This document shows, in pieces, positions 23,104-33,028 of a stretch of DNA of 64,000 nucleotides. Source of the DNA: Aldrovandia affinis (Eukaryota; Chordata; Actinopteri; Notacanthiformes; Halosauridae); contig JAINUG010000055.1 in assembly GCA_029706075.1 (NCBI GenBank), forward strand, positions 3,845,399 to 3,909,398, read 5' to 3'. Positions within the stretch are counted from its first letter, which is position 1. Each line of letters opens with the position of its first letter. Both the position numbers and the translations under genes were made by a program. Under the pieces are notes generated by a model. That model ran no database searches, was not told the origin of the DNA, and saw nothing but the letters and a program-made list of their open reading frames with translations.

Positions 23104-23590
23104 TGTTATTTAAAAGACGTTTTTATCCAAAGTGACTTACAAGAGTACATTTATGGCTAGAGATAATTGCCCGAGCTATCGAACAGCAAGTTGCAGTCTA
23201 GACATTTATATTGCTGACCTTCATGCTTCAAAATCTGTTATTCAAAGGGAAAGAGAGGTTATTTCGGAATTGAGGTGGAGTCTGAAAAGGTGAGCTGTCA
23301 GTCTTTTATGGAATATAGGTGGTTCTGTGTGGCTCAGTAGGTAGAGCATGGTTTTGCCAAAGCTTAGGTTGTGGGTTCGATTCCCACTGGGACCACCTAT
23401 ACTGAAAAATGTATGCATTCACCACTGTAAGTTGCTTTGGATAAAAGCGTCTGCTAAATGGCATGGGCCGTAGGGGATGGCTACCAGGTGTGCGGAGAGA
23501 CGGGACAGTCAACTGGCCAGAGGAGGCCGATCAGAGGGATCTGGAAGGGGTGTAGGGTGTGATCATTGACTGAAGATACTTGTTACCCCA
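23104..23590 (-). mobile_element. L2-type LINE fragment, split by a SINE
   Basis: The left end is a reversed L2 tail ('gacgtttttatccaaagtga'). 23270-23315 ('ggtggagtctgaaaaggtga') and 23475-23580 ('gacagtcaactggccagagg') match the 3' coding end of the L2 copy at 29341-30231. The SINE at 23318-23466 interrupts it. The coding part is too decayed to translate. Confidence 0.75.
23318..23466 (+). mobile_element. tRNA-derived SINE, second family
   Basis: The A box is in GTGTGGCTCAGTAGGTAGAG and the B box in GTGGGTTCGATTCCCAC. A short body ('actgaaaaatgtatgcattc') and an L2-type tail (TTGCTTTGGATAAAAGCGTC) follow. It lacks the V-SINE core, so it is distinct from the copy at 19159. A reverse copy is at 44599-44735. 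The layout resembles eel UnaSINE-type elements. Confidence 0.88.
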
Positions 23591-23759
23591 GGTATTTTTT
23601 TTTTTTAACCAGTTACTGATGATGGGTCTTTGCTCATTTCTAAATGAGCTGAATGGGTAAGCTGTATATGTGTTTCCTTATATAATCTTCATTGGCAAGT
23701 CAACCTTTAGGGATGGTCAAATCTGTATTCTCCACTGACAAAAATCTGTGATTTGACCG

Positions 23760-24235
23760 TGACCTTCTCTGACGCTCCGGTGATAAGGCTGACTGCCCCT
23801 GCTGCTCTGATGATGTTATGATGATGATGATGGTGGTGATGAGGATGACTATGATGATGATGATGATGTGCTCACTGCCCCTGATGCTGGATGCCTGCCT
23901 CACTACTGCAAAATAGAGATTATCTTCATATTAAACGCATGACATCATATAATTTAAGACAATCCTACCATCTTCATTCAATAACATATTGACAAATTGG
24001 GGGGTTGGGGGATCTGACCTCCTCTGCTGCTCTGGTGATACGGTTGCTCATTGCCCCTGCTGCTCTGATGATGTTATGATGATGATGATGATGATGATGA
24101 TGATGCACTCACTGCCCCTGAAGCTGTCTGCCTTCCTCACTACTGCAAAATACAGGGATTATCCTCATATTAAAAACCTGATATAATATAATTTAAGACA
24201 ATCCTACCATCTTCATGTAATAACAAATTAGTATT
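23760..24235. repeat. Tandem duplication (about 240-bp unit) with internal (GAT)n
   Basis: Two copies share 'tgctgctctgatgatgttat', a (GAT)n tract (23812-23868; 24066-24105), 'cctcactactgcaaaata' and 'taatttaagacaatcctacc'. The GAT tracts differ in length and interruptions. Confidence 0.85.
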
Positions 24236-25032
24236 TTTTGTTTTTAATCAAATTGGTACTTTGATGAAACATTAGAAACAAAGAGATATATTGGCAGTTT
24301 ATTAAAGACTAGGAACATATATAATGCAAATGTTATTCAACATAACAGTAAATACATTTAGGTAAACTTGGTAATACTAGCCTCACAAATAAATTGTTTA
24401 CCTTTAAATGTCAACTCTTATAGAGAAACGATACATTGTGTGGTCGCTAAATAATTTCCCTTATTAAGGTAAAAGCTAACACATTAATTTTGAAACATAT
24501 CAAAATAAATATTATGGACTGTCCCCTTACCTTGTAAGCAAATTCTAATCTCCATTATTTCCTAACAAAGTGTCCTATAGTATCAATCTCACACGACAAG
24601 GGTTTTTCCTCCGAATTCACAATCCTCAATGTCAAGCAGTTAGTTAGCTAGCTAAGGTTAGCCCAGTTCAATTGAAACATGCAAGATGAGAGGAATGATT
24701 TGCTAGATAACATTAACTAGTACCTAATTTAGCTAGAACAAAACCACAGCTTATTATTTTACATGTTGAATATACAAATACTTTCTTCTAAAACGTCATG
24801 CTAACTAGCTAAAATCTCTTGTTTGATCTGAACTGCAAATATCAGCTAGCTAGCTAATGTTAGCTAAGCTAGCCCAAGCAAGTTAGCAGACTGTCAAAAC
24901 AATGCAATTATCTAACATGAGCTAGCTACTGTGGCTAACTCCAAGAGATCCATTTAGAATAGAAATGATAAAAATACAATAATTACAATAATACAGGAAT
25001 AAAGACCAAATAATTCAAATATATTGCCAACC
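24236..25032. other. Unique AT-rich sequence with GCTAGCTA clusters
   Basis: No gene. 24640-24950 is dense in GCTAGC/TAGCTA words, common in fish transposon flanks, but no family can be assigned. Confidence 0.4.
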
Positions 25033-25323
25033 TCACCTTGTTATGATGTACAGAACAAACCCAAACGCAGACAAAGACAAGGTGGGTTTGGATGAAAAGA
25101 GAGATGATTTATTGAATAACGGGTATGGAATCGATGAGCTGGAGGACTGGTGACGGGAACGGAACAACAGAAGGGGAGCTCAAGTGGAGTGGGCGAGATG
25201 AGTGGGCAGGCAGGCTAGGGAAACCGGAGGCCAAGCAAGGCGTGTAGGCAGGCAGGGCTGGCAGGACAAACAGGCTGGCAAACAGACGGGGAATGAACCT
25301 GAACACAGGTAACAGGAACAAGG

Positions 25324-25668
25324 GTTAACCCTTCTGTTGTTAAGCTTCGACTTCCGGCCTCCATGAGGATCCACCCCTCCTTCCATGTCTCCCTTCTGAA
25401 ACCAGTCTCCACCAGTCCACTCTGCCCTCCAGCCGTCGCCCCCTCCCCCCCCCGGATCATCGATGACTACCCGGCCTACACCGTCCGGCGATCACTGGAC
25501 GCACGCCGCCGAGGTCGAAGGTTCCAGTACCTGGTCGACTGGGAAGGGTATGGCCCTGAGGAATGCAGTTGGGTGTCCCGCGTCCTCATTCTGGATCCAT
25601 CCCTCATTCGGGACTTCCATCTGGCTCATCCTAACCACCCTGTTCGGATGCCCGGAGGCATCCGTTGA
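25324..25668 (+). pseudogene. Gypsy integrase C-terminus with chromodomain (inverted block)
   Basis: The open frame has [14 protein letters not shown] at 25363-25405, the conserved end of integrase. The chromodomain follows (V-R-R-S-L-D-A through [15 protein letters not shown], about 25480-25590). In chromoviruses this domain directs integration to marked chromatin. The stop is at 25666-25668, directly before a run of G (polypurine tract). It lies on the opposite strand to the rest of the element. Well preserved: no stop within about 115 codons. Confidence 0.92.
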
Positions 25669-25679
25669 GGGGGGGGTAC

Positions 25680-26016
25680 TGTCACATTCCCTTTGTTCCT
25701 GTCTCGTCTTTTCCTTGTCTTGTTTTCCCCTGTGTTCGTTTGTTCTCTGGTGCTCTTCCCTCGTGATTGTTTGTGTTAATTGTTTTATTATTTTCCATTA
25801 TCCAATCATTACTCCTCATCCTGCTCACCTGCTTCCAATCCCGTCACCCGTTTCCTGCACACCAGCCTCCCATCTAGATCATCAGCCCTGCAGTATATCT
25901 ACCCCAGTTTTCCAGTCATTCATCGTCAGATCGTTGTTCTCATTACCCCGGTAGAAACTGACTCGTGAATTCCGAATTTATATTTAGCAAATCTTGGTGT
26001 TTGTTGTTTGTACTTG
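25680..26016 (+). promoter_or_regulatory. Gypsy LTR 5' part with TATA box and transcription start (inverted block)
   Basis: It begins TGTCACATTCC right after the polypurine tract. A TATATC box sits at 25894. About 31 bases downstream is GTCAGATCGTT (25925-25935), which matches the primer site at 26979-26989 and marks the probable RNA 5' end. The block ends at the inversion junction near 26016. Confidence 0.8.
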
Positions 26017-26588
26017 TTAATGATGGAGTCAATGGGGAAGGGACCAATGTAGCGGGGTGTGAATTTGCGGGAAACAGTGTGAAGGGGAAGATCCTTGGTG
26101 GAGAGCCAAACCTCCTGACCCGGTTGGTAGACGGGTGCCGGGGTGCGGTGGCGGTCGGCGAAGCGCCGGTTCCGGTCAGTGGAACGAAGCAGGGCGGTGC
26201 GGGTGGGCAGGTCGGGAGGTGAGACACGGGAAGGAAAGGAGGAGGGAAAACAGGCAGCTTTTTCCCGGTAACGCTCGCAGAGGCGGTTATCCAGTCTCAT
26301 GGCCAGGGAAATGAGGTCGTCGAGACTCCGCGGGTCATCCCTGGCAGCCAACTCGATCCTTGATCGAGTCGCTGAGGCCGTGCCGAAAAGCCCCCCGGAG
26401 TGCCAGGTTGTTCCAGCCGGACTCAGCAGCTGTGATGCGGAACTCCACCGCGAAGTCGGCCACACTACGGGAACCCTGATGGATGGTGAAAAGTTGTTGG
26501 TTGGCGTCCGTGCCTCGGACGGGGTGGTCGAAGACGTTCCGCAGCTCGGACATGAAGAGGGAGTAAGAGGTGAAACACTGAGAATCAC
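26017..26588 (-). pseudogene. Gag C-terminus fused to integrase C-terminal core by deletion
   Basis: A minus-strand frame begins in gag ([16 protein letters not shown], about 26320-26280). Near 26225 it passes directly into integrase sequence. There [15 protein letters not shown] and [12 protein letters not shown], then [11 protein letters not shown], can be read. The zinc knuckle, protease, RT, RNase H and integrase catalytic core are absent. The join keeps frame, probably by chance. The integrase part stops at the inversion junction near 26017. Confidence 0.88.
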
Positions 26589-26974
26589 TCCCCCACACGG
26601 CGGACGCCCATGTCAGCGCATCCCCCTTGAGTAACTCCATCACGTAGGCGATGCGGGACCCATCGGTGGAATAGGTGGTGGATCAGAAAGGCACGGCACA
26701 TGCCCAGGTCACCGGCATAACGATCCGGAGCGGGAACGTGAGGCTCTTTGTGCAGGGGGACCGGCGGATCCAGGGGTGGGGCGACGACAGGTGAAGAGCC
26801 CTGGGCGGCGAGTTGAATGGACATGCGTTGCACCTGGGGCCCGATCTCCTTCACGCTGGCAGCGAGGTCACGCATCTCTGCCATCAGCTCCTGGAGGGAT
26901 TGGGCGTGTTCATCAACGAGAGCGCCCTGTAGGGACAGGGCCTGACGGAGCCGGTCTATGTCCGCTGGGTCCAT
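26335..26974 (-). pseudogene. Gypsy gag, N-terminal and middle part, frameshifted
   Basis: The capsid-type protein of the retrotransposon. The ATG at 26974 is 16 bases inside the LTR end. The first frame has a coiled-coil-like segment (L-Q-E-L-M-A-E-M-R-D-L-A) then P-D-R-Y-A-G-D. A shift near 26690 leads into the frame with [10 protein letters not shown] and [15 protein letters not shown]. This is a Gypsy gag core also seen in vertebrate gag-derived proteins. A further shift near 26355 follows. Inactive. Confidence 0.9.
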
Positions 26975-26978
26975 GCAG

Positions 26979-26989
26979 GTCAGATCGTT
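26979..26989 (-). promoter_or_regulatory. Putative self-priming primer binding site
   Basis: In element sense this 11-mer is AACGATCTGAC, one base after the 5' LTR end. It is the exact complement of GTCAGATCGTT at the predicted start of the RNA (25925-25935 in the inverted LTR block). Tf1/sushi elements prime reverse transcription by folding the RNA 5' end onto such a site. Confidence 0.78.
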
Positions 26990-27132
26990 CTGTTATGATG
27001 TACAGAACGAACCCAAACGCAGACACAGACAAGGTGGGTTTGGATGAAAAGAGAGATGATTTATTGAATAACAGGGGTATGGAATCGATGAGCTGGAGGA
27101 CTGGTGACGGGAACGGAACAACAGAAGGGGAG

Positions 27133-27432
27133 CTCTTGTTCCTGTTGTCTCCCTTCGTGTTCAGGTTCATTCCTCGTCTGTCTGCCAGCTTTGTTCGTCC
27201 TGCCAGCCCTGCCTGCCTGCACGCTTAGCTTGCCCTCCGGTTCCCTCAGCCTGCCTGCACATTCATCTCGTCCACTCCTCCTGTGCATCCCTTCCGTTGT
27301 CCAGCTCCCGTCACCAGTCCTCCAGCTCATCGTTTCCACTACCTCTGTTAAAATCATTAAATTATCATTCTTTTGTTCTAAACCTTTTGTCTGTGTCTGC
27401 GTTTGGGTTCGTTCCTGTTCATCACAACACAC
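27133..27432 (+). mobile_element. Gypsy LTR fragment in opposite orientation
   Basis: From 'ttgttcctgttgtctccctt' to 'gttcctgttcatcacaaca' it matches the LTR 3' part of 25033-25323 read on the other strand, with more divergence. It meets the minus-strand LTR piece (26991-27132) tail-to-tail at GAGCTC. It may be an older LTR copy or product of a second rearrangement. Confidence 0.75.
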
Positions 27433-28432
27433 CTGTAACAGACTTCACTCTCCAAAAACACCTGTGCCCAAGCTGCAAATATTGTAGCTATCTTCTATTG
27501 GACTATTGGTTGTTGTGTGTCTGTGGCGTTGAATGCGTGTTGTGTAGGGTGTGAATCTGCCCAATAAGGGTTCAGCTGTCCCCCTTTGAGTGACAAGGTG
27601 GTCTGGGCAGTAGGCCACCCCGGGAGGCTATTACTTATAGGGAGGGTGTGCGGTGTGGAAATGAGTGCAGAGTGCCTCCTTGCATGTGAAATCGGGTCTC
27701 TTCAGGCGTGTGATTGTCACAGTGTGTGGTGTGTGGTGTGTATGGGCACACTTGCTTGGGGGGGCTTCTGTACTGCCTGGCGGGTCCCGGGAGGTCGTTC
27801 AGAGGAGGGAGAGGAAGAAAAACCCTGAATTAGTCCTTTGTGCAGTGTGCTTTTAATAATGAATTGTTAAAGACATTGTATTTTACCCTTTTATTTACGT
27901 GACAATGGGCTGTTTGGGGAGTGGTGGGTTACCTGGAAAAAAAGGGGAAAAGGTCGATGGGTTAGTGTGAGCTCACAACCCCTCACATGTGCATGCGTGC
28001 ATGTGTGTGTGTGTCTGTGTGCGTGAGAGAATGAGTGTGCGTATGAGAGAGAGTGTGTGAGTGTGTGTTTGTGTGTGTTCAGTACTCTATAAGTGCATTA
28101 TTCAACAGCTGTAACTATTTTTCTGGCCTTTTGTTCCCTCGTGGTACAGCTGCCAATCTTCACTGAGGGAACCATTCACATGCATAAGCAACTGACTGAT
28201 TGAAAGGCAGAAACTCCAATCACAGCCCCAAAAAAACTATGTCAGCATCATGTTTGTGCAACCCGCACAGCAGTGACGATTTATTTAAGATAGCGAGGGA
28301 AGCTCAGCTTCCCCTATAATTTTTTGGGGGGATGGGAAATATTTATTAAATACAACATTAATAAACATTTTTATTTCATATCTATTTAATATATTAATAG
28401 ATATAGATAATATACCAACATACAGTCAGGTA
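27433..28432. other. Unique sequence with TG/GA-rich patch
   Basis: No supported gene. 27990-28078 is a degenerate TG/GAGA microsatellite. 27586-27860 is GC-rich with an open frame lacking any domain. Confidence 0.4.
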
Positions 28433-29256
28433 CATACATATTTGGACATTGACAACGTTATTATTTTAGCTGGAATTTAAATTAAATAATTAATATTTAA
28501 TTTGAGGGTATTTACATCCAAATCGGGTGAACGGTGTAGGAATTATAGCACTTTGAATATGTGGTCCCCCCCTTTTTAAGGGACCAAAAGTAATTGGACA
28601 ATTGGCTGCTCAGCTGTTCCATGCCCAGGTGTGTGTTATTCCCTCATTATTTCATTTATAAGTAAGCAGATAAAAGGTCTAGAGTTGATTTCAAGTGTGG
28701 TATTTGGAATCTGTTGCTGTTAACTCTCAATATGAAGTCCAAAGAGCTGTCACTGCCAGTGAAGCAAGCCATCATTAGGCTGAAAAATCTAAACAAACCC
28801 ATCAGAGAGATAGCAAAAACATTAGGTGTGGCCAAATCAACTATTTGGTACATTCTTTAAAAGAAAGAACGCACTGGTGAGCTCAGGAACACCAAAAGAC
28901 CATGGAAAATAACTGTGGTGGATGACAGAATAATTATTTCCCTGGTGAAGAAAAACCCCTTCACAACAGTTAGCCAGATCAAGAACACCCTCCAGGAGGT
29001 AGGCGTATCTGTGCCAAAGTCAACAATCAAGAGAAGACTTCACCAGAGTAAATACAGAGGGTTTACCACAAGATGTAAACCATTGGTAAGCCTCAAAAAC
29101 AGGAAGACCAGATTCGTTTGCAAACAACATCCTATGGACAGATGAGACAAAGATCAACTTGTACCAGAATGATGGGAAGAGAAGAGTATGGAGAAGGGAA
29201 GGAACTGCTCATGATTCAAAGCATACCACCTCATCTGTGAAGCATGGTGGAGGTAG
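28433..29256 (+). mobile_element. Tc1-like transposon, 3' half missing
   Basis: The left end CAGTCAGGTACATACATATT follows TA (28431-28432). The transposase starts at ATG 28732. The element breaks off inside the 'KHGGGS' region at about 29256, followed by A/T-rich filler and a poly-G run. The right inverted repeat is absent. Confidence 0.88.
28732..29256 (+). pseudogene. Tc1-like transposase fragment
   Basis: N-terminal and first catalytic part. The first helix-turn-helix is I-R-E-I-A-K-T-L-G-V-A-K-S-T-I-W (28800-28850). A stop lies at 28858, then the KRPWK hook and the second helix-turn-helix T-T-V-S-Q-I-K-N-T-L. A small deletion and frameshift occur near 29115, then W-T-D-E-T-K-I-N (about 29138, first catalytic D) and K-H-T-T-S-S-V-K-H-G-G-G. 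The DNDPKH and NPIE regions are lost. Confidence 0.9.
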
Positions 29257-29310
29257 TTTTTTAATATTATATATTTTTTTAATTAATACAAATAAATATT
29301 TTTTTAAAAA

Positions 29311-29340
29311 AGGGGGGGGCTTGCTTTCCCCGTTTCCTCA
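29311..29340. repeat. Isolated piece of the 106-112-bp tandem unit
   Basis: 'gggggggcttgctttccccg' then 'tttcctcac' equals the inter-unit segment of the array at 30233-30498. It marks where the L2 LINE (29341-30231) split the array. Confidence 0.75.
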
Positions 29341-30231
29341 CTTACATTTTAAATTTTAAGCATTTAGCAGACGCTCTTATCCAGAGCAACTTACAAGATG
29401 TGCATACATGGTAGGATCAATCATAGTTAGCGCACGAGATCAGTGCAGTAATACAGCAATAGACATCATTGCAGGCATCTGCATACCATACCTGTAACAC
29501 CGGGAAGGAAAAGGTTAGTTTAAATTATTTTATTTATTTTATTTGGAGTATATTGTTGAACAAGTAAACAGTGGTGAAGACAATTTAGCTAGATGGACAG
29601 AGTTCAGTGGTAGTGGAGTCTGAAGAGGTGGGTTTTGAGTCTCTTGCGGAAGATCGCAAGTGATTCCGCAGTCCTGACCGATTGCGGAAAGTCGTTCCAC
29701 CAGCGAGGGATCAGGACAGAGAAGAGGCGAGACCTCGAGGAGCGGCTGCCAGGCGCCTGGAGGGAAGGGACAGTCAGTTTACCAGAGGAGGCGGAGCGGA
29801 GGGGTCTGGGAAGGGTGTAGGGAGTGATGAGCGACTGGAGGTAAGGGGGAGCAGTACCTCTGGCCGCTTGAAAAGCAAGCACCAGTGATTTGAATCTGAT
29901 GCGTGCTGCGATGGGGAGCCAGTGCAGAGAGGAGAGTAGAGGGGTGACGTGGGTGAACTTCAGCTGGTTGAACACCAGACGAGCGGCAGCGTTCTGGACT
30001 AGTTGCAGTGGCTTGATGGCACAGGCCGGAAGGCCTGCCAGCAAGGAATTGCAGTAGTCCAGACATGAGATCACCAGGGCCTGGACTAGGAGTTGAGTGG
30101 CCTCTTGGGTGAGGAACGGTCGGATCCTCCGGATGTTGTGGAGGGAGAATCGGCAGGTCCGAGTGATCGCTGCAATATGGCTCGAGAAGCACAGCTGGTT
30201 GTCCAGGGTTACGCCAAGACTTTTCTTCGAA
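29341..30231 (-). mobile_element. L2-type LINE, 5'-truncated, open coding end
   Basis: The reversed L2 tail is at the left edge (AGCAGACGCTCTTATCCAGA), then about 260 bp of 3' UTR. An unbroken ORF2 C-terminal frame runs to the 5' truncation at about 30231. Both flanks are pieces of one tandem repeat unit, so the insertion point is clear. The best preserved of five L2 copies sharing this 3' UTR, hence probably the youngest. Confidence 0.92.
29604..30229 (-). CDS. L2 LINE reverse transcriptase C-terminal region (partial ORF2)
   Basis: A continuous minus-strand frame of about 208 codons, with stop at 29604-29606 and no start because the copy is 5'-truncated. It reads K-S-L-G-V-T-L-D-N at the truncation, then L-D-Y-C-N-S-L-L-A-G-L-P, L-Q-L-V-Q-N-A-A-A-R-L-V, L-H-W-L-P-I-A-A-R-I and R-L-F-S-V-L-I-P-R-W-W-N-D. 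It ends F-R-K-R-L-K-T-H-L-F. This is the region after the RT fingers and palm in CR1/L2 ORF2. The polymerase and endonuclease domains are absent, so it cannot act alone. The lack of stops points to recent insertion. Confidence 0.9.
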
Positions 30232-30232
30232 G

Positions 30233-30498
30233 GTGAGCTGGTTATATACAGCCCAGCCCCAATTACTTAACCCGTGGCAGGTGGCCCACATTAGGGGGGG
30301 GGGCTTGCTTTCCCCGTTTCCTCCCTTTTCTCCACAGGTGAGCTGGTTATATACAGCCCAGCCCCAATTACTTAACCCGTGGCAGGTGGCCCACATTAGG
30401 GGCTTGCTTTCCCCGGTTCCTCCCTTTTCTCCACAGGTGAGCTGGTTATATACAGCCCAGCCCCAATTACTTAACCCGTGGCAGGTGGCCCGCATTAG
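30233..30498. repeat. Tandem array, three units of about 106-112 bp
   Basis: The unit begins 'gtgagctggttatatacagc' and includes 'ccaattacttaacccgtggc' and 'cttgctttccccgtttcctc'. The three units differ by only a few bases and the length of a G run. A fourth piece is at 29311-29340, on the far side of the L2 insertion. Confidence 0.96.
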
Positions 30499-31701
30499 CA
30501 CCCAATAATTCAATGAGACGGCCCTGCACAGCACTCCAGGGACCATCTCAAAATCACGCTCCAGGGAACCTGCGAAAACTGCTGACACACACTCACTGAC
30601 TTACTCACACTCACACTCACTCATTAAGTCACACTGCTTCCATTTACCCCCAAAGCAATCCAGCTATTGCTGGTATTCACTTACCACCCTTTAGCACTTT
30701 ACCAGTGTTAGCAATACATGAAAAACACATTGAACTGTGCTTTGTTGCTGGAAAATAAAATCCTGTATAACACAGTGTGATTGGAGTGCGTGAAGTATTT
30801 GAAGTTTCAGTTTAAAACTTAAAAATAATTATTTAACCTCTGCAGGTTTGCCCCATCTGCCCCTAAGCTGCATGTTGTTGATCCCTGCTCTAGATAAAAG
30901 GATTTTAAGATATGTACAGTAATGAGCATTGGTTGTATTAGAAGCAATATATATTGAGATTCTGTAAAATATTATATAGTTAAGTAAATAATAGCAAAAC
31001 AGCTTTTTCAGTGTTCTCCTTTCAGTCTAAGTCCTTTCAATGACTTGCATTCCGCATGCATACTGTGAGTGGATACGGTTTTAACACATTAGCAATCCAT
31101 ATACTGTACGTGTGAAATGAGCGACAGCTCATGTCTTCAGGAACATGTGGGTTAGAATTTCAGGGGCAGGCCTTTAAACTAGATTATGTGCATGCATTGG
31201 AGTTATTTGGAGTTGATTTGGTGGCCAGGAGAAGAGATCAATCATGTGTTGCCATCAGATCAATACGTGCCACTTCACTGACTTTGGAAATTCACTCATT
31301 GAAGCAGCTATGCCTTTCTACACGTGTACGTCTTTAATTAGTTATGAGAATCCGTCTCCGCATTGATTCATTTCTATCAAAGCGCCGAATCTGGATCGCA
31401 TGCACCAACATAAATTATCGAGGCAACATGCAATTATTTTCTATTCAGAGAAGGCATGAATGAATCCTTTAATGGTTCATTTGAAACCGTGTGAGGGACA
31501 GAGCAGAGTGGAAGGGAACATGTTATCGCGTGAGGGCTTTTGTCAATTAGACATTTCTTTTTCAGAGGGAATTGATGTGGGTCTCTATGAGTTGGCCTAC
31601 TAGCATTTCTGAAAGCAAGTACATGCAGGTATACAATATCACTTATGAAGTTATTCAGCAATTTGACTATTATTGCATGGATATACACAAAGGCATACAG
31701 C
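30499..31701. other. Unique sequence
   Basis: A short CTCACA-rich patch lies at 30590-30625. No gene or repeat family otherwise. Confidence 0.4.
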
Positions 31702-31750
31702 TTAACCCTCCCGTTGTCCTCGGGTCAAAATGACCCGCCACTGTGTTTAA
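31702..31750 (+). mobile_element. piggyBac-type MITE end
   Basis: TTAA followed by CCCTCCCGTTGTCCTCGG and the palindrome GGGTCAAAATGACCC is the common end of fish piggyBac-like MITEs. The matching right end was not securely found, possibly because the Tc1 element at 31953 disrupts it. Confidence 0.5.
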
Positions 31751-31952
31751 AACAGTGAGAGATATATCTTTTTTTAAATTTTATTTTATGTTGAACATTT
31801 TTTAAATATGGTCCAAGGAATGCAAAAAATAGTTTTGCCATTGGAATTTCACATTATACATGCCATTCATTAAAAATCCTGTTCTGTGAATAATTCAGAT
31901 TTGCATATAAATATTTGAATACTTGCTGGATTGAGAGAAAAAATGTAACTTG

Positions 31953-32870
31953 CACTACTGGTCAAAAGTTTTAGAACACCCCCATTTTACAGTTTTTACT
32001 GAAATTTAAGCAGTTCAAGTCCAGTGAATAACCTGAAACGGTACAAAAGTAAGCGGTAAACTGCCAGAGGTTAAAAAAAAAAAAAAAGTTTAGGTTACCA
32101 AAAACTGAAAAATAATGTACAAATTATAAAATAATTTTCAGGTAACAAGTAATGGGTTAATGTGGGTTAACAGTCACTCTGTGCAAGTCGTCGACTCTGG
32201 ATCCAGCAAAAGAGTCCTAGACTATCACGCTTCCTCCTCCATGTTTGACAGTTGGTGTCACACACTGAGAAACGATCCTTTCGCCTATTCAACGGCCTAC
32301 AAAAACCCTGCGTGATGAACCGAAGATTTTAAATTTTGATTAATCAATCCATAAGACCTTCTTCCAGTCTTCAGTAATCCACTGGCGGTGCTTCATGGAC
32401 CAGGCAAGCCTCTTTTTCTTATTTTGCCATCTTAGCAATGGCTTTCTTACTGCCACTTGACCTGTCAAAACTGCATCTCGAAGACTTCTCTTCATAGTTT
32501 AAACTGAGACTTCCTTACTTCAACCAGTGTTAAGCTGTGCTTGAAGCTGTTGTCCTGTGAGCCGCCTATCACGCAAGCTGTTGACTTTCAGAAACTTGTC
32601 TTCTGATTTTGTTGTGGCTTTGGGTCTGCCAGACCTCTTCCTGTCAGAGTTTCCTCCAGTTTTCAAGTGCCTATTGATGGTGTAGGAAACTACTCACTGC
32701 CAAAAAATGTACATTATTTTTCAGTTTTTGGTAACCTAAACTTTTTTTTAAACCTCTGGCAGTTTACCGCTTACCTTTGTACCATTTCAGGTTATTCACT
32801 GGACTTGAACTGCTTAAATTTCTGTAAAAACTGGAAAATGGGGGTGTTCTAAAACTTTTGACCGGTAGTG
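31953..32870 (-). mobile_element. Tc1-type deletion derivative with about 120-bp inverted ends
   Basis: The left end CACTACTGGTCAAAAGTTTT and right 'aaaacttttgaccggtagtg' extend into long arms ('gtccagtgaataacctgaaa', 'gcggtaaactgccagaggtt'). TA follows on the right; the left dinucleotide is TG. The minus strand keeps an N-terminal and central transposase remnant (for example K-H-G-G-G-S near 32245, and R-S-L-R-D-A near 32480). The C-terminal E region is deleted. Confidence 0.88.
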
Positions 32871-33028
32871 TATGTACAGAGGGATTTATTGCTTTCACGT
32901 GGGCATCTGCTGCAGATCCCAATGTAGGCTGGTATGCCATATACCCAGAAACAGCACATTTACTGCACACCACCCTAATCTGAATCCCTGTATGTCGCTC
33001 TCCCATGCATTCACATTATACTGAGCTA

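Larger units (their letters stand above)
25033..27132 (-). mobile_element. Chromodomain Ty3/Gypsy retrotransposon, deleted and inverted
   Basis: A minus-strand element. The LTR 3' end is at 25033-25323 (TAACA end at 25033; AATAAA on minus at 25108-25113). An inverted block at 25324 to about 26016 holds the integrase C-terminus, polypurine tract and LTR start. Then follow minus-strand integrase and gag, the primer site, and part of the 5' LTR (26991-27132). Protease, RT, RNase H and most of integrase are gone. The chromodomain and self-priming primer site place it with the Tf1/sushi group. The LTR, pieced from two blocks, is about 630 bp. Confidence 0.88.

Noticed and set aside
19159-23400. 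tRNA genes (A and B boxes present at 19165 and 23325)
   Set aside because: Both heads lead straight into SINE bodies and L2 tails and lack a clean cloverleaf, so they are SINEs.
27104-27487. 127-codon Pro/Ser/Leu-rich frame
   Set aside because: It lies across LTR sequence in the non-coding part of the Gypsy element.
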